Source of the DNA: Nanobdellota archaeon | Lineage (GTDB): Archaea; Nanobdellota; Nanobdellia; UBA10117 | Length of the DNA stretch: 33,612 nucleotides | Direction of reading: 5' to 3' | NCBI GenBank assembly: GCA_013331935.1 | Contig: DUFN01000013.1 | Location: 18,945-52,556 of the forward strand | Shown: piece after piece, positions 17,442 to 24,130 of the stretch | How positions within the stretch are numbered: position 1 is the stretch's first letter | How the letters are laid out: each line of letters begins with the position of its first letter | The notes under the pieces: generated by a model | Told to the model about the DNA's origin: nothing | What the model saw: only the letters and a program-made list of their open reading frames with translations | Databases searched by the model: none | Position numbers and translations under genes: made by a program

Positions 17442-18519
17442 CTAAATTCCTTACTAATTCAGTCGCATAAACCCCTTTCGGCAGTTCAAATGTTAATTTT
17501 AGTTTTAGCTTATTTTTATTTAACTCATCACTTTCTGGTTTTCCGATTTTAAGCTTTTTGGGCTTTGTTACTGCCAGCCTATCAACCCCTTCGCTGGCTA
17601 GCTCTGGCATCCGCGCGCATCTGAACGAGTCCAGCGTTAAGTTATCTGCAAATAATAATTTTTTAATTTCTGTCGAGAATTTATCATTTTTTAATTTTGT
17701 TCCGAATCCAGGAACAGGATATTCTTTCTTTAGCTTGGTTTTTGATTTCAAAACAGCTTCGATGCCTTTATTCCACAAGTAACTCTGATAGCCATGCACA
17801 TAAATTCGTCTTATTGGCTTTGGAATATTTCTGAGCGCGCCAGCAAAGTCAGTTGGAATTTTTACTAGATGGTTAAGGACTGCAGCTTCTATACCTAAGA
17901 ATTTTGGCCAGCTTTGTAAAATCACATTCCAATCGCCAAAGTTTTTTTCTGCAAACTTTCTGGCTTTTACTGATTCTGTATTTTTGTCATCAGAGTAAGT
18001 CAGCAGGTATTTTACTGCGTCTTTGAAATATCCACGAATAATTTCTCTTCCTATTAGAGCTGTGTTGCCGCCGCCGAACCTTTGCTCGCCGAAATAGTTT
18101 GGGAAGCCTGATTTTGAAATTGTTTTTGATTTTTTCATAATTATTTTAATATCTTTTTTGTTTAGGTCGCGCAAAATAATTTTAAATTTATTTCCTTCCA
18201 AAGTGCCAAGATTAATAGGTTCATCGCCGAAACCAATAAACTCAATCGTAATGTCTTTTATTTTTATATTTTCAAAAACTTCTTTTGAAATTTTGAAAGC
18301 AGAGATGGCCTGTTTAGTAATTGCAACCCTGTCCTTGTTGCCTGCAAACTTAAACCGTTTAAAACTCGAGTGGCACTGCTTTGCAATTTCCTGTATTGCG
18401 CGGACTGTTGTCCAGTTCTTTTTTGCCAAATAAAAATAAGCGTAGTCGCCGAACTTTTTCTTTTTCAGTTTTATTTTTTCTTCAACAAGGAAATCTTCCG
18501 GGATTTGTTTGAGTTTCAT
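17434..18519 (-). CDS. truD: tRNA pseudouridine(13) synthase TruD
   Basis: A 361-aa enzyme converting U13 of tRNAs to pseudouridine. The family signature FKFAGNKDRVAITKQ is at residues 56-70, with the catalytic Asp63. NYFGEQRFG, the second hallmark, lies near residue 140. The length is near that of other archaeal TruD/Pus7-like proteins. The C-terminal part (FELPKGVYATELVRNL) also matches the family. The ATG overlaps the TGA of the upstream metallopeptidase (ATGA), showing translational coupling. Confidence 0.93.
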   Translation of the reverse strand: MKLKQIPEDFLVEEKIKLKKKKFGDYAYFYLAKKNWTTVRAIQEIAKQCHSSFKRFKFAGNKDRVAITKQAISAFKISKEVFENIKIKDITIEFIGFGDEPINLGTLEGNKFKIILRDLNKKDIKIIMKKSKTISKSGFPNYFGEQRFGGGNTALIGREIIRGYFKDAVKYLLTYSDDKNTESVKARKFAEKNFGDWNVILQSWPKFLGIEAAVLNHLVKIPTDFAGALRNIPKPIRRIYVHGYQSYLWNKGIEAVLKSKTKLKKEYPVPGFGTKLKNDKFSTEIKKLLFADNLTLDSFRCARMPELASEGVDRLAVTKPKKLKIGKPESDELNKNKLKLKLTFELPKGVYATELVRNLDG

Positions 18520-19439
18520 TTTTGCGTAAAGATTTTATGGAGCTGGCCTATTGTTCTGTTGTAATCGAATAACCCTCTGCCACTCATTAAAGAAATTACT
18601 GGCCTTACGCCAAGTTTCCCGCAGGCATGCTCGTACAATTCTATAAATGCATATGGCGACGTGCGCGGTATATTATGGAGAGTTACGTGCGGTGAGAAAG
18701 CATACAGTATTGCGTGGACGGCATGCCAGCCGATCGCATAACTAAATTTATATATATTAGCTTCAACATCGGCCAAAGTGTTCTTTAAGCCTTCGTAGGT
18801 TTTTATTTCGTGGCGCTGTAATCTTGTTGCCGCGTTTTCTGCCGCGCTGTAGAGTTTATTGAATTGTGCGTGGTTTAGCGCCCGAGGATATGTTACAAAA
18901 ACTGCAAGCCCCTCTAGCATGATTCCACTTAACAAATTATAGTATCCAATGCGCAGGTTTGCAAAATTTGGCGTTTCGGGATTAAGTTGCCCGTGCGCCC
19001 TTTCCAAAATTGTACGGGCGCGTGCCTGAGCTTCTACTCTGAGCCGCGAGTGCTCTGATTCTGCAAGGTCTTTTAAGTGCCGCATCTCGTGGTCGAGAAT
19101 CTTTTGAAAGTGTCCCCAATCTGCGTGCCTTGCGCCAGCGCCCATGAACCGTTCAAGATTAATTATGATGTTGGGCTGGCCAGGGGGCGCATTAAATCCG
19201 TGAGCTTGCCCCGCCGCAAACTCTGGCATGCCCGTGCTATAACCGCGAGTTTCTGTGCCAATCAGCTGGATTATAAATAATTTTGTATTTGCAGTTATCA
19301 AATCCGCATACCTCGCAAGCTCGTGCTTTATTAAATTAGCTGCCAGAACAAAAACCTCAGTAACACGCGGCCCCATTATTGTAGTTTCTATTATAACTTT
19401 CGTTTCGCCGATGTAAAATTCTTGCCCAGTAATTGCCAT
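18516..19439 (-). CDS. HExxH (gluzincin-like) metallopeptidase-like protein
   Basis: A 307-aa protein without signal peptide or membrane helix. HEMRH at 117-121 is a zincin HExxH motif, and EGLAVFVTY (Glu176), 55 residues later, fits the third zinc ligand of gluzincins (EGxAxxx helix). An intact active site is therefore plausible. I cannot name the family. It is first in an operon with truD. A TATA-like ATTATTAAG lies about 26 nt upstream (around 19465), inside the end of the neighbouring gene. Substrate unknown; alternative: a non-peptidase zinc protein with a chance HExxH. Confidence 0.62.
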   Translation of the reverse strand: MAITGQEFYIGETKVIIETTIMGPRVTEVFVLAANLIKHELARYADLITANTKLFIIQLIGTETRGYSTGMPEFAAGQAHGFNAPPGQPNIIINLERFMGAGARHADWGHFQKILDHEMRHLKDLAESEHSRLRVEAQARARTILERAHGQLNPETPNFANLRIGYYNLLSGIMLEGLAVFVTYPRALNHAQFNKLYSAAENAATRLQRHEIKTYEGLKNTLADVEANIYKFSYAIGWHAVHAILYAFSPHVTLHNIPRTSPYAFIELYEHACGKLGVRPVISLMSGRGLFDYNRTIGQLHKIFTQK

Positions 19440-19470
19440 GTATTTTTAAACAGTTGTTGCTTAATAATCC

Positions 19471-19929
19471 TTATGTGGCAAAATTAACTAATTTGATCAC
19501 ACCTTCCGCACCCAAAAGCATCAAAAGGCCAGAAACAACAGTCCCTGCTGAAATAGCTAAAAAAGACCTTTTCCAGTTCCAGCCGAGAATTTCAGAAATC
19601 AAAACGCCAAGATAACAGCCTGTGATTGGCAGAGGGATGGCGACAAAAGCAAATAAGGCCAGCTCTTCATACAGTTCAAAATTTTTATTTTTGTGCATGT
19701 GCTTCTCAGCAGTTTTCCTGAACAAGCCGAACATGAATTCGCGGAAATGCGCGTGCTGTAAAACCCAAAACGCCACGGGCAGGGCCGCGATATTGCCTAT
19801 GATTCCCAGTGCGAGTGTCATCCAGGGATTCAGCCCCATTCCAAGCCCGAAAATCACCGCGCCCCTTACTTCAAGTATCGGAGATGCACCGATGGCCAGA
19901 ACAATAAGATAATTAACCCAAGCATCCAT
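19471..19929 (-). CDS. Small multi-drug export family membrane protein (COG2426, PF06695-like)
   Basis: A 152-aa protein with four hydrophobic helices. The family's first motif is present (SPILEVRGAVIFGLGMG at about 16-32), as is a second conserved segment (FVAIPLPITGCYLGVLIS at about 93-110). Despite its name, transport by this family is poorly established. The TATA box is 26 nt upstream, so the mRNA is predicted leaderless. It is divergent from the Zn-ribbon/EF-1 beta genes, with a hairpin array between. Confidence 0.82.
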   Translation of the reverse strand: MDAWVNYLIVLAIGASPILEVRGAVIFGLGMGLNPWMTLALGIIGNIAALPVAFWVLQHAHFREFMFGLFRKTAEKHMHKNKNFELYEELALFAFVAIPLPITGCYLGVLISEILGWNWKRSFLAISAGTVVSGLLMLLGAEGVIKLVNFAT

Positions 19930-19950
19930 ATCTGCCGCAATTGCCCTGCG

Positions 19951-19960
19951 CTTAAAAACT
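19951..19960 (-). promoter_or_regulatory. TATA box of the COG2426-type gene
   Basis: Reads AGTTTTTAAG on the minus strand, centred 26 nt before the ATG at 19929. Confidence 0.45.
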
Positions 19961-19991
19961 TTTGGCTGTAAGTTAAATTTATGAAAAATGC

Positions 19992-20055
19992 GCGAAACCA
20001 GAGAAAATTTCTAAAATTTTCTTGGCCAAGAAAATCGCGGCGCGATTTTCTCTGG
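19992..20055. repeat. Two-hairpin unit, copy A
   Basis: Begins GCGAAACC. Hairpin 1: CCA-g-AGAAAATTT (19998-20010), CTA loop, AAATTTTCT-TGG (20014-20025). Hairpin 2: CCA-a-GAAAATCGC (20026-20038), GGC loop, GCGATTTTC-tc-TGG (20042-20055). The junction is also a perfect 18-bp palindrome (20017-20034). Copy B has the same plan with different but complementary stems. Confidence 0.8.
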
Positions 20056-20099
20056 ACTCCGCCCTTTGGGGTGCGGGATGACGCGCGCATTTTCCATTC

Positions 20100-20411
20100 C
20101 TCCAACTCGCCTTTCTGAGCGAGAACCCGTTAAAACCACGGGCTTCCAGCGAAACCGAAGAAAAACTTTGCTATGTTTTTCTCGGCCAAGGAAAATTATT
20201 TCATAATTTTCCTCTGGAATTGCGAACAATTTTTCTTGGTGCTGGAAAATCCCGCAGGATTTTTCACATAGCCCGCGGATATGCCAAAATGCAAAGCATT
20301 TTGGCATTCCGCTAAAATTCATAATTTTAGCGTTAACGTGAATTTGTTCTAAATTCACGGAATGGAAAATTGCCTTACAATTTTTCATAAGGCTCGAGCG
20401 GCGAGTTGGAG
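20100..20411. repeat. 12-bp inverted repeat framing the hairpin array
   Basis: CTCCAACTCGCC at 20100-20111 and its exact reverse complement GGCGAGTTGGAG at 20400-20411, about 290 bp apart. They enclose copy B and at least five further hairpins. They could be ends of a small element or the base of a very large fold. Confidence 0.55.
20149..20217. repeat. Two-hairpin unit, copy B
   Basis: Begins GCGAAACC, as copy A. Hairpin 1: CCG-a-AGAAAAAC (20155-20166), 8-nt loop, GTTTTTCT-CGG (20175-20185). Hairpin 2: CCA-a-GGAAAATTAT (20186-20199), TTC loop, ATAATTTTCC-tc-TGG (20203-20217). Compared with copy A, A-T becomes G-C in the first outer stem and TCGC/GCGA becomes TTAT/ATAA in the second, so pairing is kept while sequence changes. 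Confidence 0.8.
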
Positions 20412-20442
20412 TTATAGTGCGAACTTCGTTTTACTCGTTCGC
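20275..20442. repeat. Run of further perfect or near-perfect hairpins
   Basis: 20275-20312: 17-bp stem with one bulged T and an AAA loop (inner arms ATGCCAAAATGC/GCATTTTGGCAT). 20310-20332: CGCTAAAATT, CAT, AATTTTAGCG. 20337-20359: CGTGAATTT, 5-nt loop, AAATTCACG. 20365-20386: a GAAAATTG/CAATTTTTC stem with a bulge. 20392-20399: GCTCGAGC. 20419-20442: GCGAAC/GTTCGC. Neighbouring hairpins share or abut arms. With copies A and B, this fills the 566-bp gap between the genes at 19929 and 20496. I see no gene in it. Confidence 0.75.
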
Positions 20443-20464
20443 GAATAAACTTTTACTTCACAAA

Positions 20465-20474
20465 ACTTTATAAA
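20465..20474 (+). promoter_or_regulatory. TATA box of the Zn-ribbon/EF-1 beta genes
   Basis: ACTTTATAAA-type box centred 26 nt before the ATG at 20496. Confidence 0.55.
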
Positions 20475-20495
20475 GCATTCATAAAACAAAGCCAT

Positions 20496-20651
20496 ATGAA
20501 AAATTGTATTTCATGCAAAAAGTCAACTGTAAATGACGGCGGAGCGATAGCAATAGCCTGCCCTCAGTGCAGCACAGAACTAATCAGATGCGGACAGTGC
20601 AGGAAGACTGCTGTTTCTTATAAATGCAAATGTAACTTAGAGGGGCCGTAA
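20496..20651 (+). CDS. Small Zn-ribbon protein (HVO_2753/COG2888 family)
   Basis: A 51-aa protein with eight Cys in four pairs: NCISCKK, ACPQCST, RCGQCRK and KCKCN. This is the two-zinc-finger layout of the archaeal COG2888 family, predicted to bind RNA in translation. In many archaea it sits directly upstream of the EF-1 beta gene, as here. The ATG is 26 nt after a TATA box, so it is probably leaderless. The stop at 20649 is followed by about 93 bp holding an 8-bp hairpin (TTCAGTTC 20671-20678 with GAACTGAA 20705-20712). Confidence 0.88.
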   Translation: MKNCISCKKSTVNDGGAIAIACPQCSTELIRCGQCRKTAVSYKCKCNLEGP

Positions 20652-20744
20652 TGGTGCAATTTATGCAGTTTTCAGTTCGCAGTCATCAGTCTTGGTTGCT
20701 CAGAGAACTGAATACTCAAGATCGAATACAGTTTGGAGTACAAA

Positions 20745-21020
20745 ATGGCTGAAGTAATCGTTAAATTAAAAGTTATGCCAGCATCTCCTGATTCTGATCT
20801 TGCGCAGATTGAAGAATTCTGCAGGGTGAAATTCACTGAAAGCAAGGCAAAGTTCCACTCAGTAAGCACAGAAGAAGTTGCATTCGGCCTGAAAGCCCTT
20901 GTTTTTGTTATCTTCGGCGATGAAAAAGTCCTTAACCTAGATGTGTTGGAAGCGGCTATAAAGGAAAGCAAGGATGTTTCTACGACAGATGTGATTGATG
21001 TAAGAAGGGCTGTCGGGTGA
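20745..21020 (+). CDS. Translation elongation factor 1-beta (aEF1B)
   Basis: A 91-aa guanine-nucleotide exchange factor for aEF1A. The sequence MAEVIVKLKVMPASPDSDL, the central KFHSVSTEEVAFGLKAL and the C-terminal ISTTDVxDVRRAVG-like end are characteristic, and the length matches archaeal EF-1 beta (about 90 aa). I start at ATG 20745, with GGAG at 20735-20738; an in-frame TTG at 20733 lies on that site. It is downstream of its usual partner, the Zn-ribbon gene. Confidence 0.93.
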   Translation: MAEVIVKLKVMPASPDSDLAQIEEFCRVKFTESKAKFHSVSTEEVAFGLKALVFVIFGDEKVLNLDVLEAAIKESKDVSTTDVIDVRRAVG

Positions 21021-21222
21021 TTAGCCAAACCGCAATTCCATCTTTTCCAATTTCTCAATTAGATTAATTGCTGCCACAACAAAATACTTAACTTGGTCTA
21101 GCTGTGCGCAGGCACTGCCATTTAAGCGCCTAACAAAGTCGTAAACATATTTTAATTTTTTTTAAAATATGATCTTTGATTGAAATCTCAACATTAATAC
21201 TAACAACGCCTACATTTGCCAT
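21021..21222 (-). pseudogene. Small 66-aa gene interrupted by a frameshift in an A8 run
   Basis: On the minus strand a leaderless ATG at 21222 opens a frame (MANVGVVSINVEISIKDHIL, then KK) that runs into eight A's (21156-21163 on the plus strand as T's). It then continues sensibly only in the next frame (KYVYDFVRRLNG, AQLDQVKYFVVAAINLIEKL, EKMELRFG) to a TAA at 21021-21023. Dropping one A restores a continuous helical protein of 66 aa. Unshifted, the first frame gives 30 aa, stopping at 21130. It ends exactly where the EF-1 beta gene ends. Family unknown. Sequencing error, programmed slippage and a true pseudogene all remain possible. Confidence 0.55.
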
Positions 21223-21240
21223 GCTTGTGCTAAAAATCAC

Positions 21241-21250
21241 ATATATATGC
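21241..21250 (-). promoter_or_regulatory. TATA box of the frameshifted small gene
   Basis: Reads GCATATATAT on the minus strand, centred about 24 nt before the ATG at 21222, as for leaderless genes elsewhere in the window. Confidence 0.5.
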
Positions 21251-21296
21251 TTCGCGGTTTTCAAACCAATCTCTAAATTCCTACCAAACCGCAAGG

Positions 21297-21304
21297 CTTA
21301 TAAG
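21297..21304 (+). promoter_or_regulatory. TATA box of the toxin-antitoxin pair
   Basis: CTTATAAG, centred 27 nt before TTG 21328 and 39 nt before ATG 21340. It is a perfect palindrome, so it could fire both ways. Confidence 0.45.
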
Positions 21305-21339
21305 TATGTAAATTCGTATTTTTCATATTGAGCAATACC

Positions 21340-21630
21340 ATGAAAATTGAAGTAACAAGAGCAACGGCACGCGGACAGGTGGTTATTCCGCAGGATGTGA
21401 GAAAGGAAATGGGCATAGAGGAAGGCACGCAATTTCTGGTTTACACCGAAGATGACGCCATAGTTCTAAAGCCAATTTTAACCACAGATAAAACAAAAGC
21501 CCTGAAAGAATTTGAAAAGGTTTTAGCGCCGTTGCGCAGGAAGTTTAAATCAGCCAGCCTAGCAGAAAAGGACATCGAAGAGGAAATACAGGCATACAGA
21601 AGGGAGAAGTATGCAAAAGGCAGTTCTTGA
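21340..21630 (+). CDS. AbrB/SpoVT-type antitoxin (VapB-like)
   Basis: A 96-aa protein. Residues about 1-45 form a swapped-hairpin AbrB DNA-binding domain (KIEVTRATARGQVVIPQDV, EMGIEEGTQFLVY, AIVLKP). The rest is a helical, charged tail that should wrap the toxin. It overlaps the PIN gene by 20 bp, the classical antitoxin-first arrangement, and probably represses its own promoter. The in-frame TTG at 21328 would be the strictly leaderless start; I prefer ATG 21340. Confidence 0.88.
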   Translation: MKIEVTRATARGQVVIPQDVRKEMGIEEGTQFLVYTEDDAIVLKPILTTDKTKALKEFEKVLAPLRRKFKSASLAEKDIEEEIQAYRREKYAKGSS

Positions 21631-22033
21631 TACCAACATTTTGGTGTCCGGAATACTTTACGAAGCTGGCCCGCAGGCAAAGTTGCTTGCGCTCGCAAGG
21701 CTCGGCAAGTTTGAGGTGTTTTTGTCCGTAGACATAATTTCAGAATTACGGAGTGTTTTGCTGCGGCCAAAATTTAACCTAACAGAAAGAGAAGTTGATT
21801 CCGCAATAAAAGAACTGCTTAAATTTTGTAAAATTATCGTTCCAAGTGAAAAATTAAATGTTGTAAAAGCAGACCCGGATGACAACGCAATAATAGAAGC
21901 TGCGGTAGCCGGCAGGGCGCAATTTATTGTTAGCGGCGATAAGCATCTCTTGGATATTAAAAAATTTAGGGACGCGAAAATAGTTAATACATTTGAATTT
22001 TTCAAAGAGCTAGCCGAGCAGACAGGGCATTAA
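21611..22033 (+). CDS. PIN-domain toxin (VapC-like, COG1569)
   Basis: A 140-aa PIN-domain ribonuclease. The acidic metal-binding residues are in place: Asp7 (VLDTNILVSG), Glu45 (DIISELRSVL), Asp91 (ADPDDNAIIEAA) and Asp110 (IVSGDKHLL). The COG1569 'putative toxin component, PIN family' layout is clear. Expected to cleave RNA when not bound by the AbrB-type protein encoded just upstream. All active-site residues are intact. Confidence 0.88.
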   Translation: MQKAVLDTNILVSGILYEAGPQAKLLALARLGKFEVFLSVDIISELRSVLLRPKFNLTEREVDSAIKELLKFCKIIVPSEKLNVVKADPDDNAIIEAAVAGRAQFIVSGDKHLLDIKKFRDAKIVNTFEFFKELAEQTGH

Positions 22034-22073
22034 CTGTTTGGCGCGGGATGCAAGACGGGCTGTTAGTTAAAGT

Positions 22074-22787
22074 CTAATAAGCCGCCATATAGTTTATGTC
22101 TATGTTAAACTCTGCCATCCTGCCATCAGTTATAGTTACCTGGCATGCCTCGTCTTGCCCACCAAAGAAATTGCAGTATTCTCCGCCGTTGTCTTCTACG
22201 AAAATGCTGTACATGCCAGCCGGCAAATTAGCGTCATAGTGGCCGTTTGCATCTGAAGCGATTTGCTTTACTAAATTAGTTTTTGTTCTCAAATGTCCAC
22301 CAAACATATTTGCCATTGTGGCCGGCTCTCTGATGTAGATTGTTCTTGAAATTTTTGTTTGTGTGCACGGATTTATCCTGCTTGGCTCTCCAGGCATGCA
22401 ATTTCCAGAAGTCAAGGTGACTGTGCCTCGGATGCCAGTTTTTGTTTTGTAAATCGCTTCACACCTATTATTTTTGCAGTCAACGCGCATTGGTTCTATG
22501 CAGGCACCAATCATTGAACACATTTTTGAATTTTGTTCTGTTGGCACAAAAGAGTATAACATCGTGCTAATTCTTGCGGATTCTTTTTGATTGACAAAAA
22601 CATTGCAGTCGAAGGGGCATGCGTAAGAAATCGGTGCGCAGTCCTCGCTCGTGATGCAATAATTCGCCTTTTCAATTTCAGATTTGATTTGCTGTTCTGT
22701 GAGCTGGACTTTCTGCTGGCCTGCAAAGACAAAAGCGAGAATGGCTAGCCCGATAATCAGCGAAGCAAACAAAACTTGTTTTTTCAT
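22074..22787 (-). CDS. Secreted Cys-rich protein with carboxypeptidase-regulatory-like domain
   Basis: A 237-aa protein with an N-terminal signal or anchor (KKQVLFASLIIGLAILAFVFAG). A disulfide-rich region follows (about 40-110, with CITSEDCAPISYACPFDC and further paired Cys), then a beta domain (about 118-232) of the carboxypeptidase-regulatory type (GIRGTVTL, DANGHYDANLPAGMYSIFV). The Cys do not form a lipobox. Exported surface role inferred; no named family. The TATA box is at 22811-22818, about 27 nt upstream. Confidence 0.65.
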   Translation of the reverse strand: MKKQVLFASLIIGLAILAFVFAGQQKVQLTEQQIKSEIEKANYCITSEDCAPISYACPFDCNVFVNQKESARISTMLYSFVPTEQNSKMCSMIGACIEPMRVDCKNNRCEAIYKTKTGIRGTVTLTSGNCMPGEPSRINPCTQTKISRTIYIREPATMANMFGGHLRTKTNLVKQIASDANGHYDANLPAGMYSIFVEDNGGEYCNFFGGQDEACQVTITDGRMAEFNIDINYMAAY

Positions 22788-22810
22788 TCTCTTGTTTGTT
22801 TCGCTTGCTC

Positions 22811-22818
22811 TTTAAAGC
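22811..22818 (-). promoter_or_regulatory. TATA box, minus strand
   Basis: Reads GCTTTAAA on the minus strand, 26-27 nt before the start at 22787. Confidence 0.4.
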
Positions 22819-22840
22819 TTTTTGCGGCAAACAGAAACAG

Positions 22841-22849
22841 TTATAAATA
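22841..22849 (+). promoter_or_regulatory. TATA box for the 161-aa secreted protein
   Basis: TTATAAATA centred 25 nt before the ATG at 22869. Confidence 0.5.
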
Positions 22850-22868
22850 GCAGTAGCAAAGTATATTA

Positions 22869-23354
22869 ATGGCCACAAGCTTAATCAAATACATGGCAAA
22901 GCGTCCGCAGACTATTGCGTTAATTGTTATCGTATTGATAGCAGTAATTATGGTTTTTTCCACGAGCGGCGCAACTGCAAAGTTTTATGCTGCGAAAGAT
23001 GTTAAATATACTATGGGTGTAAAGCCAGTACACCAAACACCGCAATATAAAGTAGCATCAAGCCCCGGAAGGGCTGGTTGTTCAGATACAGATGGTGGCA
23101 GAGTATATAGCGCCAAAGGAACGGTGGTTGATAAAGACGGAAATACTTATACAGATCACTGCAATAATTATGTCAGTGGTAAGGCTTACGCAAGGAATGA
23201 TACGCTAACAGAATATTGGTGCATGGCTGATGGCTCTGCCAGAGTAGAAGACGTAAGTTGCTATAAGACAACAGGAAAGTTCTGCGATGGCGGCTGGAAT
23301 GAAGGTGGCGCTGGTGACAATGATGGCGTAGATGACGGCGAGTGCACTAAATAA
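22869..23354 (+). CDS. Membrane-anchored Cys-rich surface protein
   Basis: A 161-aa protein: one N-terminal membrane helix (about 14-36), then an outer domain with CSDTDGG, Y-x5-G-TVVD, TDHCNNY, LTEYWC and a C-terminal C-x-GGWNEGG segment and CTK. The CxDxDGG...DxC...EYWC pattern is one I associate with small secreted proteins of uncultivated archaea, likely with two or three disulfides. The acidic GDNDGVDDGE stretch could bind calcium (inference). It converges on dph5, overlapping it by 8 bp. Confidence 0.6.
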   Translation: MATSLIKYMAKRPQTIALIVIVLIAVIMVFSTSGATAKFYAAKDVKYTMGVKPVHQTPQYKVASSPGRAGCSDTDGGRVYSAKGTVVDKDGNTYTDHCNNYVSGKAYARNDTLTEYWCMADGSARVEDVSCYKTTGKFCDGGWNEGGAGDNDGVDDGECTK

Positions 23355-24093
23355 TTTTTAAATATTCTTCCTCTTTATGATTCAGATTTGCAGGCACAAT
23401 CAAACAATAAGGCGGCTCGCCAAAGTTTATTTTTAAAATATCTTTTGCTTTGCCGCATTTGATTAAACTATCGGTGGTGCCTAAACGCGCACAACCAATA
23501 ACAAAAGTATTCTCTGTAAAACTATTTTCTTTCCTTTTTAGGTTAATTTTCAGTAAAATATCAATCGCATCTTTAATCGAAAGAAATTTGTTTAAATCTG
23601 GTTTTAGGTCTAAAAGAAATAAAGTATGCGCCCCGATCAACAAATTTTCTTTCAAAATATCAAAAAAGCTTTCGGGGGCAAAGTTTTTCTCTGGAATTGG
23701 AATTGAAGCAACTTTTCCGAATTTATATAAACTTAATCCAGTCTCAGCAATCGCAGTAAAAATAGAAGGCGCGTGGATTATTTTTGTTTCAACTTTTTTC
23801 TTTTTCGCAATTTCCAGAATTTCAAAATGAGTTGTTGCAGATAAAGGGTCGCCATAAATCAAAAGCGCGACATCTTTCAAATGTGCCTCTTTCAGGAAAG
23901 GCATTTCTTCTTCAGTCTGTTTCCTGCCTAAAACTTTTATTTTCTTGCCGATTAGTTTTTCCAACTGCAAAATCGTGTAATTTGACAGAGAAGTGTAATT
24001 CTCAAGATAAACTTCATCGCATTTATTCAAAACTTCAAGGGCCTTAAGGCTAAGGTCTTTCCAGTCTAAGCCGAGGCCGATTAGGGTTAGCAT
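23347..24093 (-). CDS. dph5: Diphthine synthase Dph5 (DphB)
   Basis: A 248-aa SAM-dependent methyltransferase of diphthamide biosynthesis, which trimethylates the modified His of aEF2. Family features: MLTLIGLGLDWKDLSLKALE at the N terminus, VYLENYTS at about 28-36, and LIYGDPLSATTHFEIL (the GDPLxATTH motif) at about 77-92. The length is close to that of archaeal Dph5 proteins (about 255 aa). Divergent from trm5; the two TATA boxes lie side by side in a 37-bp gap. Confidence 0.93.
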   Translation of the reverse strand: MLTLIGLGLDWKDLSLKALEVLNKCDEVYLENYTSLSNYTILQLEKLIGKKIKVLGRKQTEEEMPFLKEAHLKDVALLIYGDPLSATTHFEILEIAKKKKVETKIIHAPSIFTAIAETGLSLYKFGKVASIPIPEKNFAPESFFDILKENLLIGAHTLFLLDLKPDLNKFLSIKDAIDILLKINLKRKENSFTENTFVIGCARLGTTDSLIKCGKAKDILKINFGEPPYCLIVPANLNHKEEEYLKII

Positions 24094-24099
24094 GAATAG

Positions 24100-24120
24100 G
24101 TTTTTATGGCGGGGTTTTTA
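24100..24120. promoter_or_regulatory. Adjacent divergent TATA boxes (dph5 and trm5)
   Basis: GGTTTTTATG at about 24099-24108 is 27 nt before trm5 ATG 24131. CTTAAAAA (minus strand, 24113-24120) is about 24 nt before dph5 ATG 24093. Confidence 0.45.
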
Positions 24121-24130
24121 AGCATAATTG

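Noticed and set aside
20011-20388. 125-codon open frame on the minus strand across the hairpin array
   Set aside because: It has no recognisable protein character, no promoter or ribosome site, and is built from palindrome arms; its openness follows from the repeats.
19992-20442. CRISPR array
   Set aside because: There are no regular direct repeats with unique spacers; units are hairpins with changing stems, and no cas genes are in the window.
21025-21294. Repeated CCAAACCGCAA (21025-21035 and 21284-21294)
   Set aside because: Only two 11-base copies; the first lies inside the frameshifted gene, so chance is likely.
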